Assembly: GCA_040757595.1 (NCBI GenBank)
Contig: JBFLWP010000003.1
Span: 166,873-230,872, forward strand
Direction: 5' to 3'
Length of the DNA stretch: 64,000 nt
Source: Nitrospirota bacterium
Lineage (GTDB): Bacteria > Nitrospirota > Nitrospiria > Nitrospirales > Nitrospiraceae
Under the pieces are notes generated by a model, which saw nothing but the letters and a program-made list of their open reading frames with translations, was not told where the DNA came from and searched no databases. Positions 1-8,246 of the stretch are shown in pieces. Both the position numbers and the translations under genes were made by a program. The first letter of the stretch is position 1; every line of letters begins with the position of its first letter.

Positions 1-1209
1 TCCCTGGCCGAGGGGGAGAGCGAGATCCGCGGCTACTGTCCGGGCGAGGACTGTCTGAACACGGCCCGCTCGTTCCGGGCGATGGGCGTGCGGATCGGGG
101 AAGAGCCGGACCGGCTGCGCGTCTCCGGCAAGGGCCTCTGGGGGCTCGCGGAGCCGGAGCAGCCTCTGGATTGCGGCAACTCCGGCACCGGCATCCGCCT
201 CCTGACCGGGCTCCTGGCCGGGCAGGATTTTTTCACGATCCTGACCGGCGACGAGTCCGTCCGGCGCCGTCCGATGGGCCGCGTCGTCAAGCCGCTCAGA
301 GAGATGGGCGCCGTCATCGCCGGGCGCAAGGGCGGCTCGCTGGCGCCGCTCGCCGTCACCGGCAGCCGGCTCCGCGGGATCGTCTACGCCTCGCCCGTGG
401 CCAGCGCCCAGGTGAAGTCCTCGCTGCTCCTGGCCGGCCTCTATGCGGAGGGGACCACCAGCATCACGGAGCCGCGTCGGTCCCGGGACCATACGGAGCG
501 CATCTTCCGGTTCTTCGGCGTCCCCGTGAAGGAAGAGGGGACCACCGTGTCGATCCAGGGACGGCCCTCCGTCGGCTGGCCGGGCCGGACCGTGCTCGTG
601 CCGGGGGACTTGTCGTCTGCGGCCTTTTTTCTCGTCGGGGCGACGATCGTGCCCGGCTCGGACGTGACGATCACGGGAGTCGGAGTGAATCCTACGAGGA
701 CCGGCCTTCTGGAGACCCTGAAAGAGATGGGGGCCGACATCCAGGTGTTCAACCAGCGGGAGGAGGCGGGCGAGCCGGTGGCGGACTTGCGCGTCCGCTC
801 CGCGTCCCTGCGCGGAACGAGGATCGGGGCCGATCGCATCCCTCGGACGATCGACGAGTTTCCGATCCTGTGCGTGGCTGCGGCCCTGGCCGAGGGCGAC
901 ACCGTCGTCTCCGGTGCGGAGGAGTTGCGCGTCAAGGAGAGCGACCGGATCGCGACGATGGCGTCGGAGCTGCGCAAGATGGGCGTGGCGGTGACCGAGC
1001 GACCGGACGGGTTGGTCATCAGCGGGTCCGGCGGCCGTCCCTTCCGCGGAGCGGCTTGCACGAGTTACGGCGATCACCGGGTGGCCATGTCCCTGGCTGT
1101 GGCCGCGCTGATGGCTGAGGGGGCTTCGCAGATCGCCGACACGGCTTGCATCGAGACCTCGTTTCCGGGGTTTGAAGGCAAGCTGTTGGAATTATTGACA
1201 AAGTCATGA
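1..1209 (+). CDS. aroA: 3-phosphoshikimate 1-carboxyvinyltransferase (EPSP synthase), 5' partial
   Basis: This enzyme joins phosphoenolpyruvate to shikimate-3-phosphate in the shikimate pathway. The frame is open from base 1, so the N-terminus lies outside the window; 402 residues are visible and roughly 25-30 should be missing compared with the family. Family signatures are the substrate-binding LDCGNSGTGIRL, RRRPMGRV, the active-site stretch TIDEFPILCVAAALAEG and RVKESDRI near the C-terminus. Its TGA overlaps the cmk ATG by four bases (ATGA), pointing to translational coupling. The other shikimate genes here, aroK and aroE, form a separate minus-strand group at 11.8-13.2 kb. Confidence 0.97.
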   Translation, partial: SLAEGESEIRGYCPGEDCLNTARSFRAMGVRIGEEPDRLRVSGKGLWGLAEPEQPLDCGNSGTGIRLLTGLLAGQDFFTILTGDESVRRRPMGRVVKPLREMGAVIAGRKGGSLAPLAVTGSRLRGIVYASPVASAQVKSSLLLAGLYAEGTTSITEPRRSRDHTERIFRFFGVPVKEEGTTVSIQGRPSVGWPGRTVLVPGDLSSAAFFLVGATIVPGSDVTITGVGVNPTRTGLLETLKEMGADIQVFNQREEAGEPVADLRVRSASLRGTRIGADRIPRTIDEFPILCVAAALAEGDTVVSGAEELRVKESDRIATMASELRKMGVAVTERPDGLVISGSGGRPFRGAACTSYGDHRVAMSLAVAALMAEGASQIADTACIETSFPGFEGKLLELLTKS

Positions 1210-1943
1210 CAAAGACTATAATGCACCCCCACCGGGACGCTGGGCGGGCTGCTGGTGCGAGTACGCAGCAGCGCGAACGGCGGTTCGTCGTGACGATTGA
1301 CGGACCGGCCGGGGCCGGCAAGAGCACGGTGGCGAAGCTGCTCGCGTCGCGACTGAAATACCTCTACCTCGACACCGGCGCGCTCTACCGGGCCCTGGCC
1401 TGGAAGGTGCGCGAGCGGGGGATCGATCCGGCTCAGAGCCAGGCCGTGGCCGCGCTGCTCCCCTCGACCAAAGTGGCGATGGAGGACGGGCCCGGGCGCC
1501 CGCGCATTTCCGTGGACGGGCGGGACGTGACCGAACAGATTCGGACTCCGGAGATCAGCCGCCTGGCTTCCATCGTGTCCGCGATTCCGGCGGTGCGGGA
1601 CTGGCTGCTCCCGATCCAGCGGCAGATCGGCGCCGCGGGCGGCGTGGTGGGGGAGGGGCGGGACCTCGGCACGAAGGTGTTCCCGGCCGCCGACGTGAAG
1701 TTCTTTCTCGACGCGGACGTGGAGGTCCGCGCCGCGCGCCGTCACCGGGAGTTGGCGGCGTCCGGACACGTCGCGCGTCTGGACGAGACGCGCCGGGAGA
1801 TCCAGACCCGCGACACCCAAGATCGTTCCCGGGAGGTCGCCCCGTTGATCCCGGCGGCGGATGCCATTGTGATCGACACGTCCGTCCTGGGAGTGGAACA
1901 GGTCGTGGAGCGCATGCTGGCCGTGATCGCGACCAGGCTGTGA
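1206..1943 (+). CDS. cmk: cytidylate kinase
   Basis: It phosphorylates CMP and dCMP with ATP in pyrimidine nucleotide metabolism. The P-loop GPAGAGKS is at residues 33-40, followed by the YLDTGALYRA substrate motif; GEGRDLGTKVFP and the Arg-rich lid region also fit the family. The protein has 245 residues, about 25 longer at the N-terminus than usual. The ATG that overlaps the aroA stop is kept, but an ATG at 1221 is possible. The 3' end overlaps the plsC GTG (GTGA), so aroA, cmk and plsC look translationally linked. The aroA-cmk-rpsA order is common in bacteria. Confidence 0.95.
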   Translation: MTKTIMHPHRDAGRAAGASTQQRERRFVVTIDGPAGAGKSTVAKLLASRLKYLYLDTGALYRALAWKVRERGIDPAQSQAVAALLPSTKVAMEDGPGRPRISVDGRDVTEQIRTPEISRLASIVSAIPAVRDWLLPIQRQIGAAGGVVGEGRDLGTKVFPAADVKFFLDADVEVRAARRHRELAASGHVARLDETRREIQTRDTQDRSREVAPLIPAADAIVIDTSVLGVEQVVERMLAVIATRL

Positions 1944-2653
1944 GTGCGGTTGTCTATTGGTTTCTCTGGCTGCTGTTCGGCCTGATCGCGCGGGTCTGCT
2001 TCCGGTACCGGGTGGCGGGACAGGCCCACGTTCCCAGGGACGGTGGGGTTTTGGTGGCGGCCAACCACGGCAGCTACCTGGACATTCCGCTCCTGGGCAT
2101 TGGGATCCCCAGGCGGGTCGCCTTTCTGGGACGTCAGGATCTGTTTCCCATCCCGGGACTGCGGTGGGCCTGCCGACAGTTGGGCTGGATTCCGATCCGG
2201 CCGGACCGGCTGGACCGCGAGGGGTTCGGCAAGGCGATCGGGCTCATCAAGGAAGGCCGGGCGGTGGTGATCTATCCGGAGGGCACGCGCACGGTGGACG
2301 GCCGGTTGCAGCCGGGGAAGCCGGGGATCGGCGTGATCGTCGAGGAGACCGGCTGTCCGGTGGTGCCGGCCTATATCGAAGGGGCCTTCCAGGCTCTGCC
2401 GCCCAGGGCGTCCCGGGTTCGCTTCCACCCGGTCCGGGTCACCTTCGGGGAGCCGATCGACTTCTCGAAGGACGCGCAGCAGTTGAAGGGCAAGGAGTTC
2501 TATCGTTACGTGAGCCGAACCGTGATGGAACGGATCGCCGAACTGGGCCGGGTGGCCCCGCCGGCGGGCCCTCCGCAGGGACGGCTGTCCGATCCCATAG
2601 CGCTGAGTGGGGCCGGACATGGACAACCATCAGCACCCGACCGTTGTCGGTAA
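1940..2653 (+). CDS. plsC: 1-acyl-sn-glycerol-3-phosphate acyltransferase
   Basis: It acylates lysophosphatidic acid to phosphatidic acid at the inner membrane. The HX4D catalytic motif appears in NHGSYLDIPLL, and the acceptor-binding motif as YPEGTRTVDG. A hydrophobic N-terminal segment (about residues 4-20) fits membrane association. It has 237 residues, normal for the family. The GTG start overlaps the cmk stop. The C-terminal 25 residues are Pro/Gly-rich and look unconserved. rpsA begins 23 bases downstream. Confidence 0.92.
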   Translation: MSAVVYWFLWLLFGLIARVCFRYRVAGQAHVPRDGGVLVAANHGSYLDIPLLGIGIPRRVAFLGRQDLFPIPGLRWACRQLGWIPIRPDRLDREGFGKAIGLIKEGRAVVIYPEGTRTVDGRLQPGKPGIGVIVEETGCPVVPAYIEGAFQALPPRASRVRFHPVRVTFGEPIDFSKDAQQLKGKEFYRYVSRTVMERIAELGRVAPPAGPPQGRLSDPIALSGAGHGQPSAPDRCR

Positions 2654-2676
2654 AGCAAAGGATTAGGATCAGAAGC

Positions 2677-4395
2677 ATGGATACGGCGTCGAAGCAGACA
2701 AGCGAGCAGATGGACCGGGGGGCCCTGGCCGCCCTCTACGAGGAAACCTTCCGCAATTTCGAGGAAGGCACGATCATCGAGGGCCGCGTCGTCGCGGTCA
2801 GCAAGGACCGGGTGGTCGTGGACATCGGCTACAAATCGGAGGGCATCATCCCGGCCGACCAGTTCTCCGGCGAGGAGCTGGCCGCCCTCAAGGTCAACGA
2901 CCGGCTCCAGGTCTACATCGAGGAGCGCGAGGACGCCGAAGGCAACCTCATCCTGTCCAAGGAAAAAGCCGACAAGATGAAGGTCTGGGAGGATTTGGAG
3001 AAGGCCTTCAAGGAGGAGCGGGTCGTCGAGGGCCGCATCATCTCCCGCATCAAGGGCGGCATGATGGTGGACATCGGCGTCAAGGCGTTCCTGCCCGGTT
3101 CCCAGATCGACCTCCACCCCGTGCGCGACCTCGACTCGCTGGTCGGCAAGACCTTCCCGCTGAAGATCATCAAGATCAACCACCGCCGCGGCAACGTGGT
3201 CGTGTCGCGTCGGGTGCTGCTCGAGGAGACCCGCGACCGGAAGCGGCAGAGCACGCTCTCCACCCTCAAGGAGGGCCAGTTGATCCAGGGCACCGTGAAG
3301 AACATCACCGAGTACGGGGCCTTCATTGACCTGGGCGGGATCGACGGCCTCCTGCACATCACGGACATGTCCTGGGGACGGGTCGGCCATCCGTCCGAGC
3401 TGTTCGTGATCGGGGACAAGGTCGAGGTGATGGTGCTCAAATACGACCGGGAGACCGGCCGGATCTCCCTGGGGCTCAAACAGAAGACCGCGGATCCGTG
3501 GACGAACGTGGGGGCCCGCTATCCGGTCGGCACCCGGGTGCGCGGCAAGGTCGTGAGCCTGACGGACTACGGGGCCTTCGTGGAGCTGGAGCCCGGCGTC
3601 GAGGGGCTCGTGCACGTCTCCGAGATGTCCTGGACCCACGAGGTGCGGCACCCCTCCAAGCTGGTCTCCGTGGGCGACCAGGTCGAGGCGGCCGTGCTGA
3701 ACGTGGACCCCAACAACCGTAAGATCTCGCTGGGCATGAAGCAGACCGCCCCGAATCCCTGGGACATGATCGAGTCCAAGTACCCGCCCGGCACCCGCAT
3801 CGAGGGGAAGGTCAAGAGCCTCACCGACTTCGGCGCCTTCATCGGGCTCGACGAGGGGATCGACGGGTTGATCCACATCTCCGACATGTCCTGGACCAAG
3901 CACGTCAAGCACCCCTCCGAGCTCTTCAAGAAGGGGCAGAAGGTCTCGGCGGTCGTGCTGCGGATCGACAAGGAGAAGGAGCGGCTCTCGCTCGGCTACA
4001 AGCAGCTCTCGCGCGATCCGTGGGAAGAGGAGATCCCGCAGCGCTACAAGGTCGGGGCCGGCGCGGATGGGAAGGTCTCGAAGATCACCGACTTCGGCGT
4101 GTTCGTGGAGCTGGAAGGCGCGGTGGAGGGGTTGATCCACATCAGCGAGATCGGCCTGGAGCCGCACGCGCGCATGGACGAGAAGTTCAAGGTCGGCGAC
4201 CAGGTGTCCGCCAAGATCATCAAGGTGGACCGGGACGAGCGCAAGATCGCGCTCAGCCTTCGCGAGCATCAGTTGGATTCCGAGCGGCGCCAGGTGGACG
4301 AGTTCCATGCCAGCCAGGGCTCGGTGGATCAGACCCTGGGTCGTGCGGCCAAGAAAAGCAGGAAGCGGGGCGACGGTGACCAGGAGAACGGCTGA
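2677..4395 (+). CDS. rpsA: 30S ribosomal protein S1
   Basis: S1 binds mRNA and helps start translation on the 30S subunit. The 572-residue protein contains six S1 RNA-binding domains in tandem. They begin near GTIIEGRVVAVSKDRVVVD, VEGRIISRIKGG, IQGTVKNITEYGAF, VRGKVVSLTDYGAF, IEGKVKSLTDFGAF and ADGKVSKITDFGVF; the last four are the canonical kind ending in H(I/V)S(D/E)M-like segments. The ATG at 2677 is chosen because homology starts there (MDTASKQ); the open frame continues upstream but only as an out-of-frame reading of plsC. A Lys/Arg-rich tail closes the protein. Confidence 0.97.
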   Translation: MDTASKQTSEQMDRGALAALYEETFRNFEEGTIIEGRVVAVSKDRVVVDIGYKSEGIIPADQFSGEELAALKVNDRLQVYIEEREDAEGNLILSKEKADKMKVWEDLEKAFKEERVVEGRIISRIKGGMMVDIGVKAFLPGSQIDLHPVRDLDSLVGKTFPLKIIKINHRRGNVVVSRRVLLEETRDRKRQSTLSTLKEGQLIQGTVKNITEYGAFIDLGGIDGLLHITDMSWGRVGHPSELFVIGDKVEVMVLKYDRETGRISLGLKQKTADPWTNVGARYPVGTRVRGKVVSLTDYGAFVELEPGVEGLVHVSEMSWTHEVRHPSKLVSVGDQVEAAVLNVDPNNRKISLGMKQTAPNPWDMIESKYPPGTRIEGKVKSLTDFGAFIGLDEGIDGLIHISDMSWTKHVKHPSELFKKGQKVSAVVLRIDKEKERLSLGYKQLSRDPWEEEIPQRYKVGAGADGKVSKITDFGVFVELEGAVEGLIHISEIGLEPHARMDEKFKVGDQVSAKIIKVDRDERKIALSLREHQLDSERRQVDEFHASQGSVDQTLGRAAKKSRKRGDGDQENG

Positions 4396-4473
4396 GCCGG
4401 CGCCCGCGTCGAAAGCGATCGGCCTGCGCCGTGAGCGCACGTGCCGTAGACGGGGCGGAGGAGCCCCGGAGCC

Positions 4474-5373
4474 ATGACCCAAGACTCCACCCAGCAGCCG
4501 CCTCGACGGTTCAAGCCTCTGCGGCTGCTCTTCTGGCTGTTGGTCGCCGGATTCGTGCTCACGATCCTGGCCAACGTCCTGGGGCCGGACATGGATCTTT
4601 CCGGCGAGGATCGCGTTGCGCTGATCCGGGTCGAGGGCGTGATCCTGGACGCCCACCAGACGGTCAGCGACCTGAAGCGGTACGCGGAAAGCCCATCGGT
4701 CAAGGCGATCGTGCTGCGGATCGACAGCCCCGGCGGCGGGGTCGTCCCCTCGCAGGAAATCCACGACGCGGTCAAGCGCGTCCGCAACAAGAACAACAAG
4801 GCGGTCGTCGCGTCCATGGGGACCGTGGCGGCCTCGGGCGGCTACTACATCGCCGCGGCGACGGACCGCATCATCGCCAATCCCGGCACGCTGACGGGCA
4901 GCATCGGCGTCATCATGGAGCTGGCGAACCTGGAGGGGCTGCTCAAGAAGATCGGCGTGGAGAGCGTGGTGGTGAAGAGCGGCCAGCACAAGGATATCGG
5001 CTCCCCGTTCAGAAAGATGGACGAGTCGGACCGGCGGATCCTGCAAGCCGTGATGGACGACGTGCACCGGCAGTTCATCGAGGCGGTCGCCGAGGGTCGG
5101 GCGTTGGACGTGCGGGACGTGCAGCCGCTGGCCGACGGGCGCATTTTCACCGGCCGGCAGGCCGTGGCGGCGAAGCTGGTCGATGAGCTGGGGGACCTGG
5201 AAGACGCGATCAGGCTCGCGGGCGAGATGGGCGGGATCGAGGGAGAGCCGAAGGTCGTGGAGCCGAAGCGGCGGTTTTCCATTCGCGAGCTGCTCGAGAG
5301 CCACCTGTTCGGGTCGCTCCCCCGGTTGGATTTCCAGACGGGAGTCAGCCTCAAATACCTGATGGCGTTCTGA
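4474..5373 (+). CDS. sppA: signal peptide peptidase SppA (peptidase S49)
   Basis: A membrane-anchored serine protease that degrades cleaved signal peptides. An N-terminal membrane segment lies at about residues 17-36. The nucleophile is Ser121 in GTVAASGGYY and the general base Lys173 in GQHKDIGSP; their 52-residue spacing matches the short Bacillus-type SppA rather than the duplicated E. coli type. Total length is 299 residues. The 78-base gap after rpsA contains a purine-rich stretch (ggcggagg) ahead of the ATG. ihfB follows after a hairpin-containing gap. Confidence 0.93.
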   Translation: MTQDSTQQPPRRFKPLRLLFWLLVAGFVLTILANVLGPDMDLSGEDRVALIRVEGVILDAHQTVSDLKRYAESPSVKAIVLRIDSPGGGVVPSQEIHDAVKRVRNKNNKAVVASMGTVAASGGYYIAAATDRIIANPGTLTGSIGVIMELANLEGLLKKIGVESVVVKSGQHKDIGSPFRKMDESDRRILQAVMDDVHRQFIEAVAEGRALDVRDVQPLADGRIFTGRQAVAAKLVDELGDLEDAIRLAGEMGGIEGEPKVVEPKRRFSIRELLESHLFGSLPRLDFQTGVSLKYLMAF

Positions 5374-5385
5374 ACGCGGAGCACT

Positions 5386-5423
5386 CAGCCTTGAGCGAGC
5401 GGCGCTCGAAAACCCGAAGGCTG
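5386..5423. other. nested hairpin between sppA and ihfB
   Basis: CAGCCTT at 5386-5392 pairs with AAGGCTG at 5417-5423, and inside it GAGC pairs with GCTC. There is no T-run, so it may be an RNA-processing or stability element, not a clean terminator. The ihfB ribosome binding site lies 30-40 bases downstream. Confidence 0.4.
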
Positions 5424-5467
5424 TGTCTCCAAGCTGGCCGCTGGCAGCTCAGAGAGGAGGCGGAGGA

Positions 5468-5746
5468 ATGACGAAGGCACAGATCATCGAACGGGTGGCG
5501 GCGGAAGTTCCCACGTTGACGAAACGGCAGGCCGAGATCGTGGTGAACACCATCTTCAACAGCATCCGCAATTCCCTGCAGAAGGGGGACAAGACCGAGA
5601 TCCGGGGCTTCGGAAGCTTCCGCCTGCGCGCCCGCCGGATGAAGGAGGGCCGCAACCCCAAGACCGGCGCCACCGTCTCCGTGCCGGCCAAAAAGGTGCC
5701 TTTCTTCAAAGCCGGGAAAGAACTCAAGGAACTGCTGAACAAGTAA
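5468..5746 (+). CDS. ihfB: HU/IHF-family DNA-bending protein, IHF beta-like
   Basis: A small nucleoid protein that bends DNA as a dimer. The 92 residues show the family signature RGFGSF, then GRNPKTG and VPFFKAGKELKELL, closest by eye to IHF beta. The ATG at 5468 follows a strong ribosome binding site (agaggaggcggagga); the upstream in-frame ATG at 5423 would add 15 unconserved residues. An IHF-type protein is relevant here because lpxC in this window has a sigma54 promoter with an IHF-like site. HU rather than IHF cannot be excluded from sequence alone. Confidence 0.88.
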   Translation: MTKAQIIERVAAEVPTLTKRQAEIVVNTIFNSIRNSLQKGDKTEIRGFGSFRLRARRMKEGRNPKTGATVSVPAKKVPFFKAGKELKELLNK

Positions 5747-5775
5747 CCGCGGCCCTCGCCGCTGAGCGGGTCACG

Positions 5776-6780
5776 ATGGGAAGCTACGACGCAGGGGAAT
5801 CGGCTGCCACCTCAGAAATCGTCTGGACCGAGGAGGCGCTCAAACGCATGGAGCGGGCCCCGGTCTTCCTCCGGGGCATGGTGAAGAAGCTGGCCGAGAA
5901 GAAGGCTCGGGAGCTGGGCTACGGCGAGATCACCGCCGAGATCCTGGACCGGTTCAAGAGCCAGATGATGGGGCGCATGGGCGGAGAGGCCGGCATGGCG
6001 GCCGCCGCCGCCCAGATGGAGAAGGGGCAGCTCCCTTGGACCGCCGCCGCGCGGGAGCGGCTGGAGACCGTGCCCGAGTTCATGCGGCCCATGATCAAGC
6101 AGATCGCCGAGGAATTGGCGGCGGAGGGCGGTCACCTCGAGGTCAACGTCGAGCTGTTCCAGCGGGTGGAGGCTTTGGGTGATCGGGAGGAGCAGGCCCG
6201 GCCGCCCATGGAGTGGACCGAGGGCGCCCTGGCCCGGCTCCGGGACAAGATCAAGCACTCGCCGCCCATCGCGATGGACTTCGTGGCCGACATGCTGAAG
6301 CGGGACACGGAGGACCTGGCCCGTGAGAAGGGGATCGCCCAGATCGACGAGGCGGCGCTGAGCCGGCTCTGGGACGCGCCGCAGGAGCGGATCGCCTGGA
6401 CGGACGAAGCCTGGAAGCGCCTCCAGACCTCCCCGGACTTCGTGCGGAGCGGGATCAGGAAGGCGGCCGAGCGCCGGGCCCGCAAGCTGGGCCTGAAGGA
6501 GATCGATTCTGAGCACCTCACGAAGTTCCGGAACGAGGCGATGATGAAGGCCGTGAAGCGCATCCGGAGCTTCGGCTATCAGGAGCTCACGTTCGACGCG
6601 TTCGAGACGGCGCTCCAGAAGACCAAGCGTCTGCAAGGGAACGAGCAGGCCGAGAAACGCCTCGAGGAAATCCGGCAGCACTTCAAGAATCCGGAGACCA
6701 AGAAGCCGGAGGGCGGGACGCTCGGCGCCGAGCTCATGGACCGGTTCCGTCGCTATCTCAAGGGGGAAGGCCCCCTCTAA
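5776..6780 (+). CDS. tandem PCP_red-domain protein (four repeats)
   Basis: The 334 residues hold four copies of a helical module starting WT(E/D)xAxxRL and ending in a Leu-rich helix, at about 17-57, 88-128, 147-195 and 208-248. The module matches the small PCP_red domain known from the C-terminus of the light-independent protochlorophyllide reductase B subunit (recognised by eye). Here it stands alone, with no nitrogenase-like partner or other bacteriochlorophyll gene in the window. The first and fourth copies are most canonical (APVFLRGMVKKLAEKKAREL; SPDFVRSGIRKAAERRARKL). No signal peptide, so probably cytoplasmic. Function is unknown. Confidence 0.7.
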   Translation: MGSYDAGESAATSEIVWTEEALKRMERAPVFLRGMVKKLAEKKARELGYGEITAEILDRFKSQMMGRMGGEAGMAAAAAQMEKGQLPWTAAARERLETVPEFMRPMIKQIAEELAAEGGHLEVNVELFQRVEALGDREEQARPPMEWTEGALARLRDKIKHSPPIAMDFVADMLKRDTEDLAREKGIAQIDEAALSRLWDAPQERIAWTDEAWKRLQTSPDFVRSGIRKAAERRARKLGLKEIDSEHLTKFRNEAMMKAVKRIRSFGYQELTFDAFETALQKTKRLQGNEQAEKRLEEIRQHFKNPETKKPEGGTLGAELMDRFRRYLKGEGPL

Positions 6781-6786
6781 CAGGAC

Positions 6787-6887
6787 GTGAAAGGTGAGAC
6801 GTGAAACGTGAGACCTGAGGCTCAACGTGTTCACCTTCCTTCCCTCTCGATCCGGTAGCTCTTACCGTTCACGTCTCACGTTTCACG
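6787..6887. repeat. heptad-word inverted repeat
   Basis: The left arm (6787-6820) reads as 7-base words GTGAAAG, GTGAGAC, GTGAAAC, GTGAGAC, CTGAGGC. The right arm (6867-6887) holds the complementary words in reverse order (TTCACGT, CTCACGT, TTCACGG). The right arm lies inside the reading frame of the next gene and encodes part of its signal peptide. It belongs to the family described in the findings. Confidence 0.75.
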
Positions 6888-7486
6888 GTCTCTGCAGGCT
6901 GGCCCTGGCGGTCGTCCTCCTGGCCGGTTGCGCCACGGGGCTCAAGCGCGACGGCGAGTGTCTCGCCAGCCTGACCCCGGCGTACCTGGACGCGCAGGAC
7001 GAGCTCGCGCGGTTGGAGGCCTCCTGGCGCGAGGCGCTGCGCCGCCGCGACGCCGGGCTGAACCGTCCCATTGCCCTGTTCCCCGCCAGCCCGGTAGCCC
7101 TGACCGCGTCGGCCCCGCTCACGCCCGACGAATCGGCCTCGCTCGCCTACCAGCGGCTGCGCGAAACGCGGATCCGTTACCAGCCGATGTTCGCCTGGTA
7201 CGATCGTGTCTATCAGCGCGTGCAGGTGCGTCTGGACGAGGAGCGGGTGCTGTCCGATCTCCGGATGGTGCTGCTGACTGGGCCCGGGGTCGTCTTCTAT
7301 CCGGTGATCCGCTGGAACGTCCGTTCCGTCTTCTGGGACGGGGTTGATCCGGATTCGGAATCCGATCCCGTGACCCGGTTTTGCGCCGACCGGTTGAGGA
7401 GCCCCGGGACCCCCGTCACTTCGACAGGGCCCGGCCGTTCCGGAAGCGACGAGGGAACCGTGCTGGCTGGGAACGTCGGGAGGTAA
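6827..7486 (+). CDS. predicted lipoprotein, function unknown
   Basis: A hydrophobic segment followed by the lipobox LLAGC (Cys35 from the GTG at 6827) predicts an outer- or inner-membrane lipoprotein. The mature part is about 185 residues, rich in Arg/Ala/Leu helices, with no domain I recognise. The start is uncertain: no good ribosome binding site precedes the GTG, and the n-region (residues 14-21) is encoded by the right arm of an inverted repeat. The original start may have been displaced by that repeat. The C-terminal 40 residues look disordered. Confidence 0.6.
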   Translation: MFTFLPSRSGSSYRSRLTFHGLCRLALAVVLLAGCATGLKRDGECLASLTPAYLDAQDELARLEASWREALRRRDAGLNRPIALFPASPVALTASAPLTPDESASLAYQRLRETRIRYQPMFAWYDRVYQRVQVRLDEERVLSDLRMVLLTGPGVVFYPVIRWNVRSVFWDGVDPDSESDPVTRFCADRLRSPGTPVTSTGPGRSGSDEGTVLAGNVGR

Positions 7487-7497
7487 AGCGGGACAAG

Positions 7498-7576
7498 TGG
7501 TGGAGGGACGTCCCTACAGGAGGACAAAGAGACGTCAGTTACTTCGGGGCACAACCGAAGTAAGCAACCTCCACCA
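7498..7576. other. three-stem structured element between convergent genes
   Basis: An outer stem TGGTGGAGG (7498-7506) / CCTCCACCA (7568-7576) encloses two further stems: GACGTC (7508-7513) with GACGTC (7531-7536), and TTACTTCGG (7539-7547) with CCGAAGTAA (7555-7563). All are perfect. It lies between convergent genes, so it may act as a two-way terminator or be part of an RNA. The remainder of the gap up to 7682 shows nothing I recognise. Confidence 0.45.
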
Positions 7577-7682
7577 AGTTCAATAAACCACGGCCCAGGC
7601 CTGATTCGCAAGGCCCGTTCCGGCGGCTCTCCAGGCCTTCAATCCGGTCGTCGGGACGGAATGAGGAGGCTGACCGCCGGGC

Positions 7683-8003
7683 TCAGTGGGCGGCGGGCTG
7701 CTGGGGCCAGAACTTGTGGCGGATCTGCGGCAGCGGGACGTTGTCGAAGTTCGGGATGTCGTACAGGCACCGGTCAATGATGGCCACTTCCTCAGGCGTG
7801 AATTCCAGCACGACCTTCTTTTTCCAGAACTGATCCAGCGTGAAGTAGTCGCCTGACTGGGGCTTTTCGGCCAGGAGCGCCTGCATCTTCTTGAAGCCCT
7901 CCGTATCCACCCCCGGAATCCGACCCTTGTTTCGGTCGATGCACCATTTCAACACTTCGGCGACGCCATACATCGTCAATTCGATCTTCACCGTTTCCGC
8001 CAT
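7683..8003 (-). CDS. conserved-looking hypothetical protein (106 aa)
   Basis: A 106-residue soluble protein starting MAETVKIELTMYG after a strong ribosome binding site (aggaggaaccg). No signal peptide, membrane helix or known motif; it is mildly acidic, with a C-terminal His/Pro-rich end. A -10-like TAGAAT (minus strand, 8054-8059) lies about 50 bases upstream, without a clear -35. Codon usage matches its neighbours, which supports a real gene. Function is not recognised. Confidence 0.65.
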   Translation of the reverse strand: MAETVKIELTMYGVAEVLKWCIDRNKGRIPGVDTEGFKKMQALLAEKPQSGDYFTLDQFWKKKVVLEFTPEEVAIIDRCLYDIPNFDNVPLPQIRHKFWPQQPAAH

Positions 8004-8149
8004 CGGTTCCTCCTGGATGCCCGTTGCCCTGAAATCGCAACGGGCCAGGGCGCATTCTATCCCATTCCGACGCTCATCTGCCAGAGGGAACCTTGCCGGA
8101 AGGCCGGTGCCACCGGGTGGATGGGCTCGGGACCACGGCCGCCTGCTCG

Positions 8150-8178
8150 TTGCGTCCTGTTGGAGGGGTCTGTATACT
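8150..8178 (+). promoter_or_regulatory. sigma70-type promoter
   Basis: TTGCGT (8150-8155), a 17-base spacer and TATACT (8173-8178). The predicted start of transcription near 8185 makes the ATG at 8187 leaderless and supports translation from the ATG at 8247. Confidence 0.6.
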
Positions 8179-8246
8179 CTCCCCACATGATCGGGCCTCT
8201 GGCAAGCCCTCCCGCCACCAGCAGGCGTGACCTTGAACGGCGCCCC

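Noticed and set aside
2506-5304. Very long minus-strand reading opposite rpsA and sppA (over 900 codons)
   Set aside because: It is the antisense of conserved S1 domains and the SppA catalytic domain; such open antisense frames are expected in GC-rich DNA and it has no family features.
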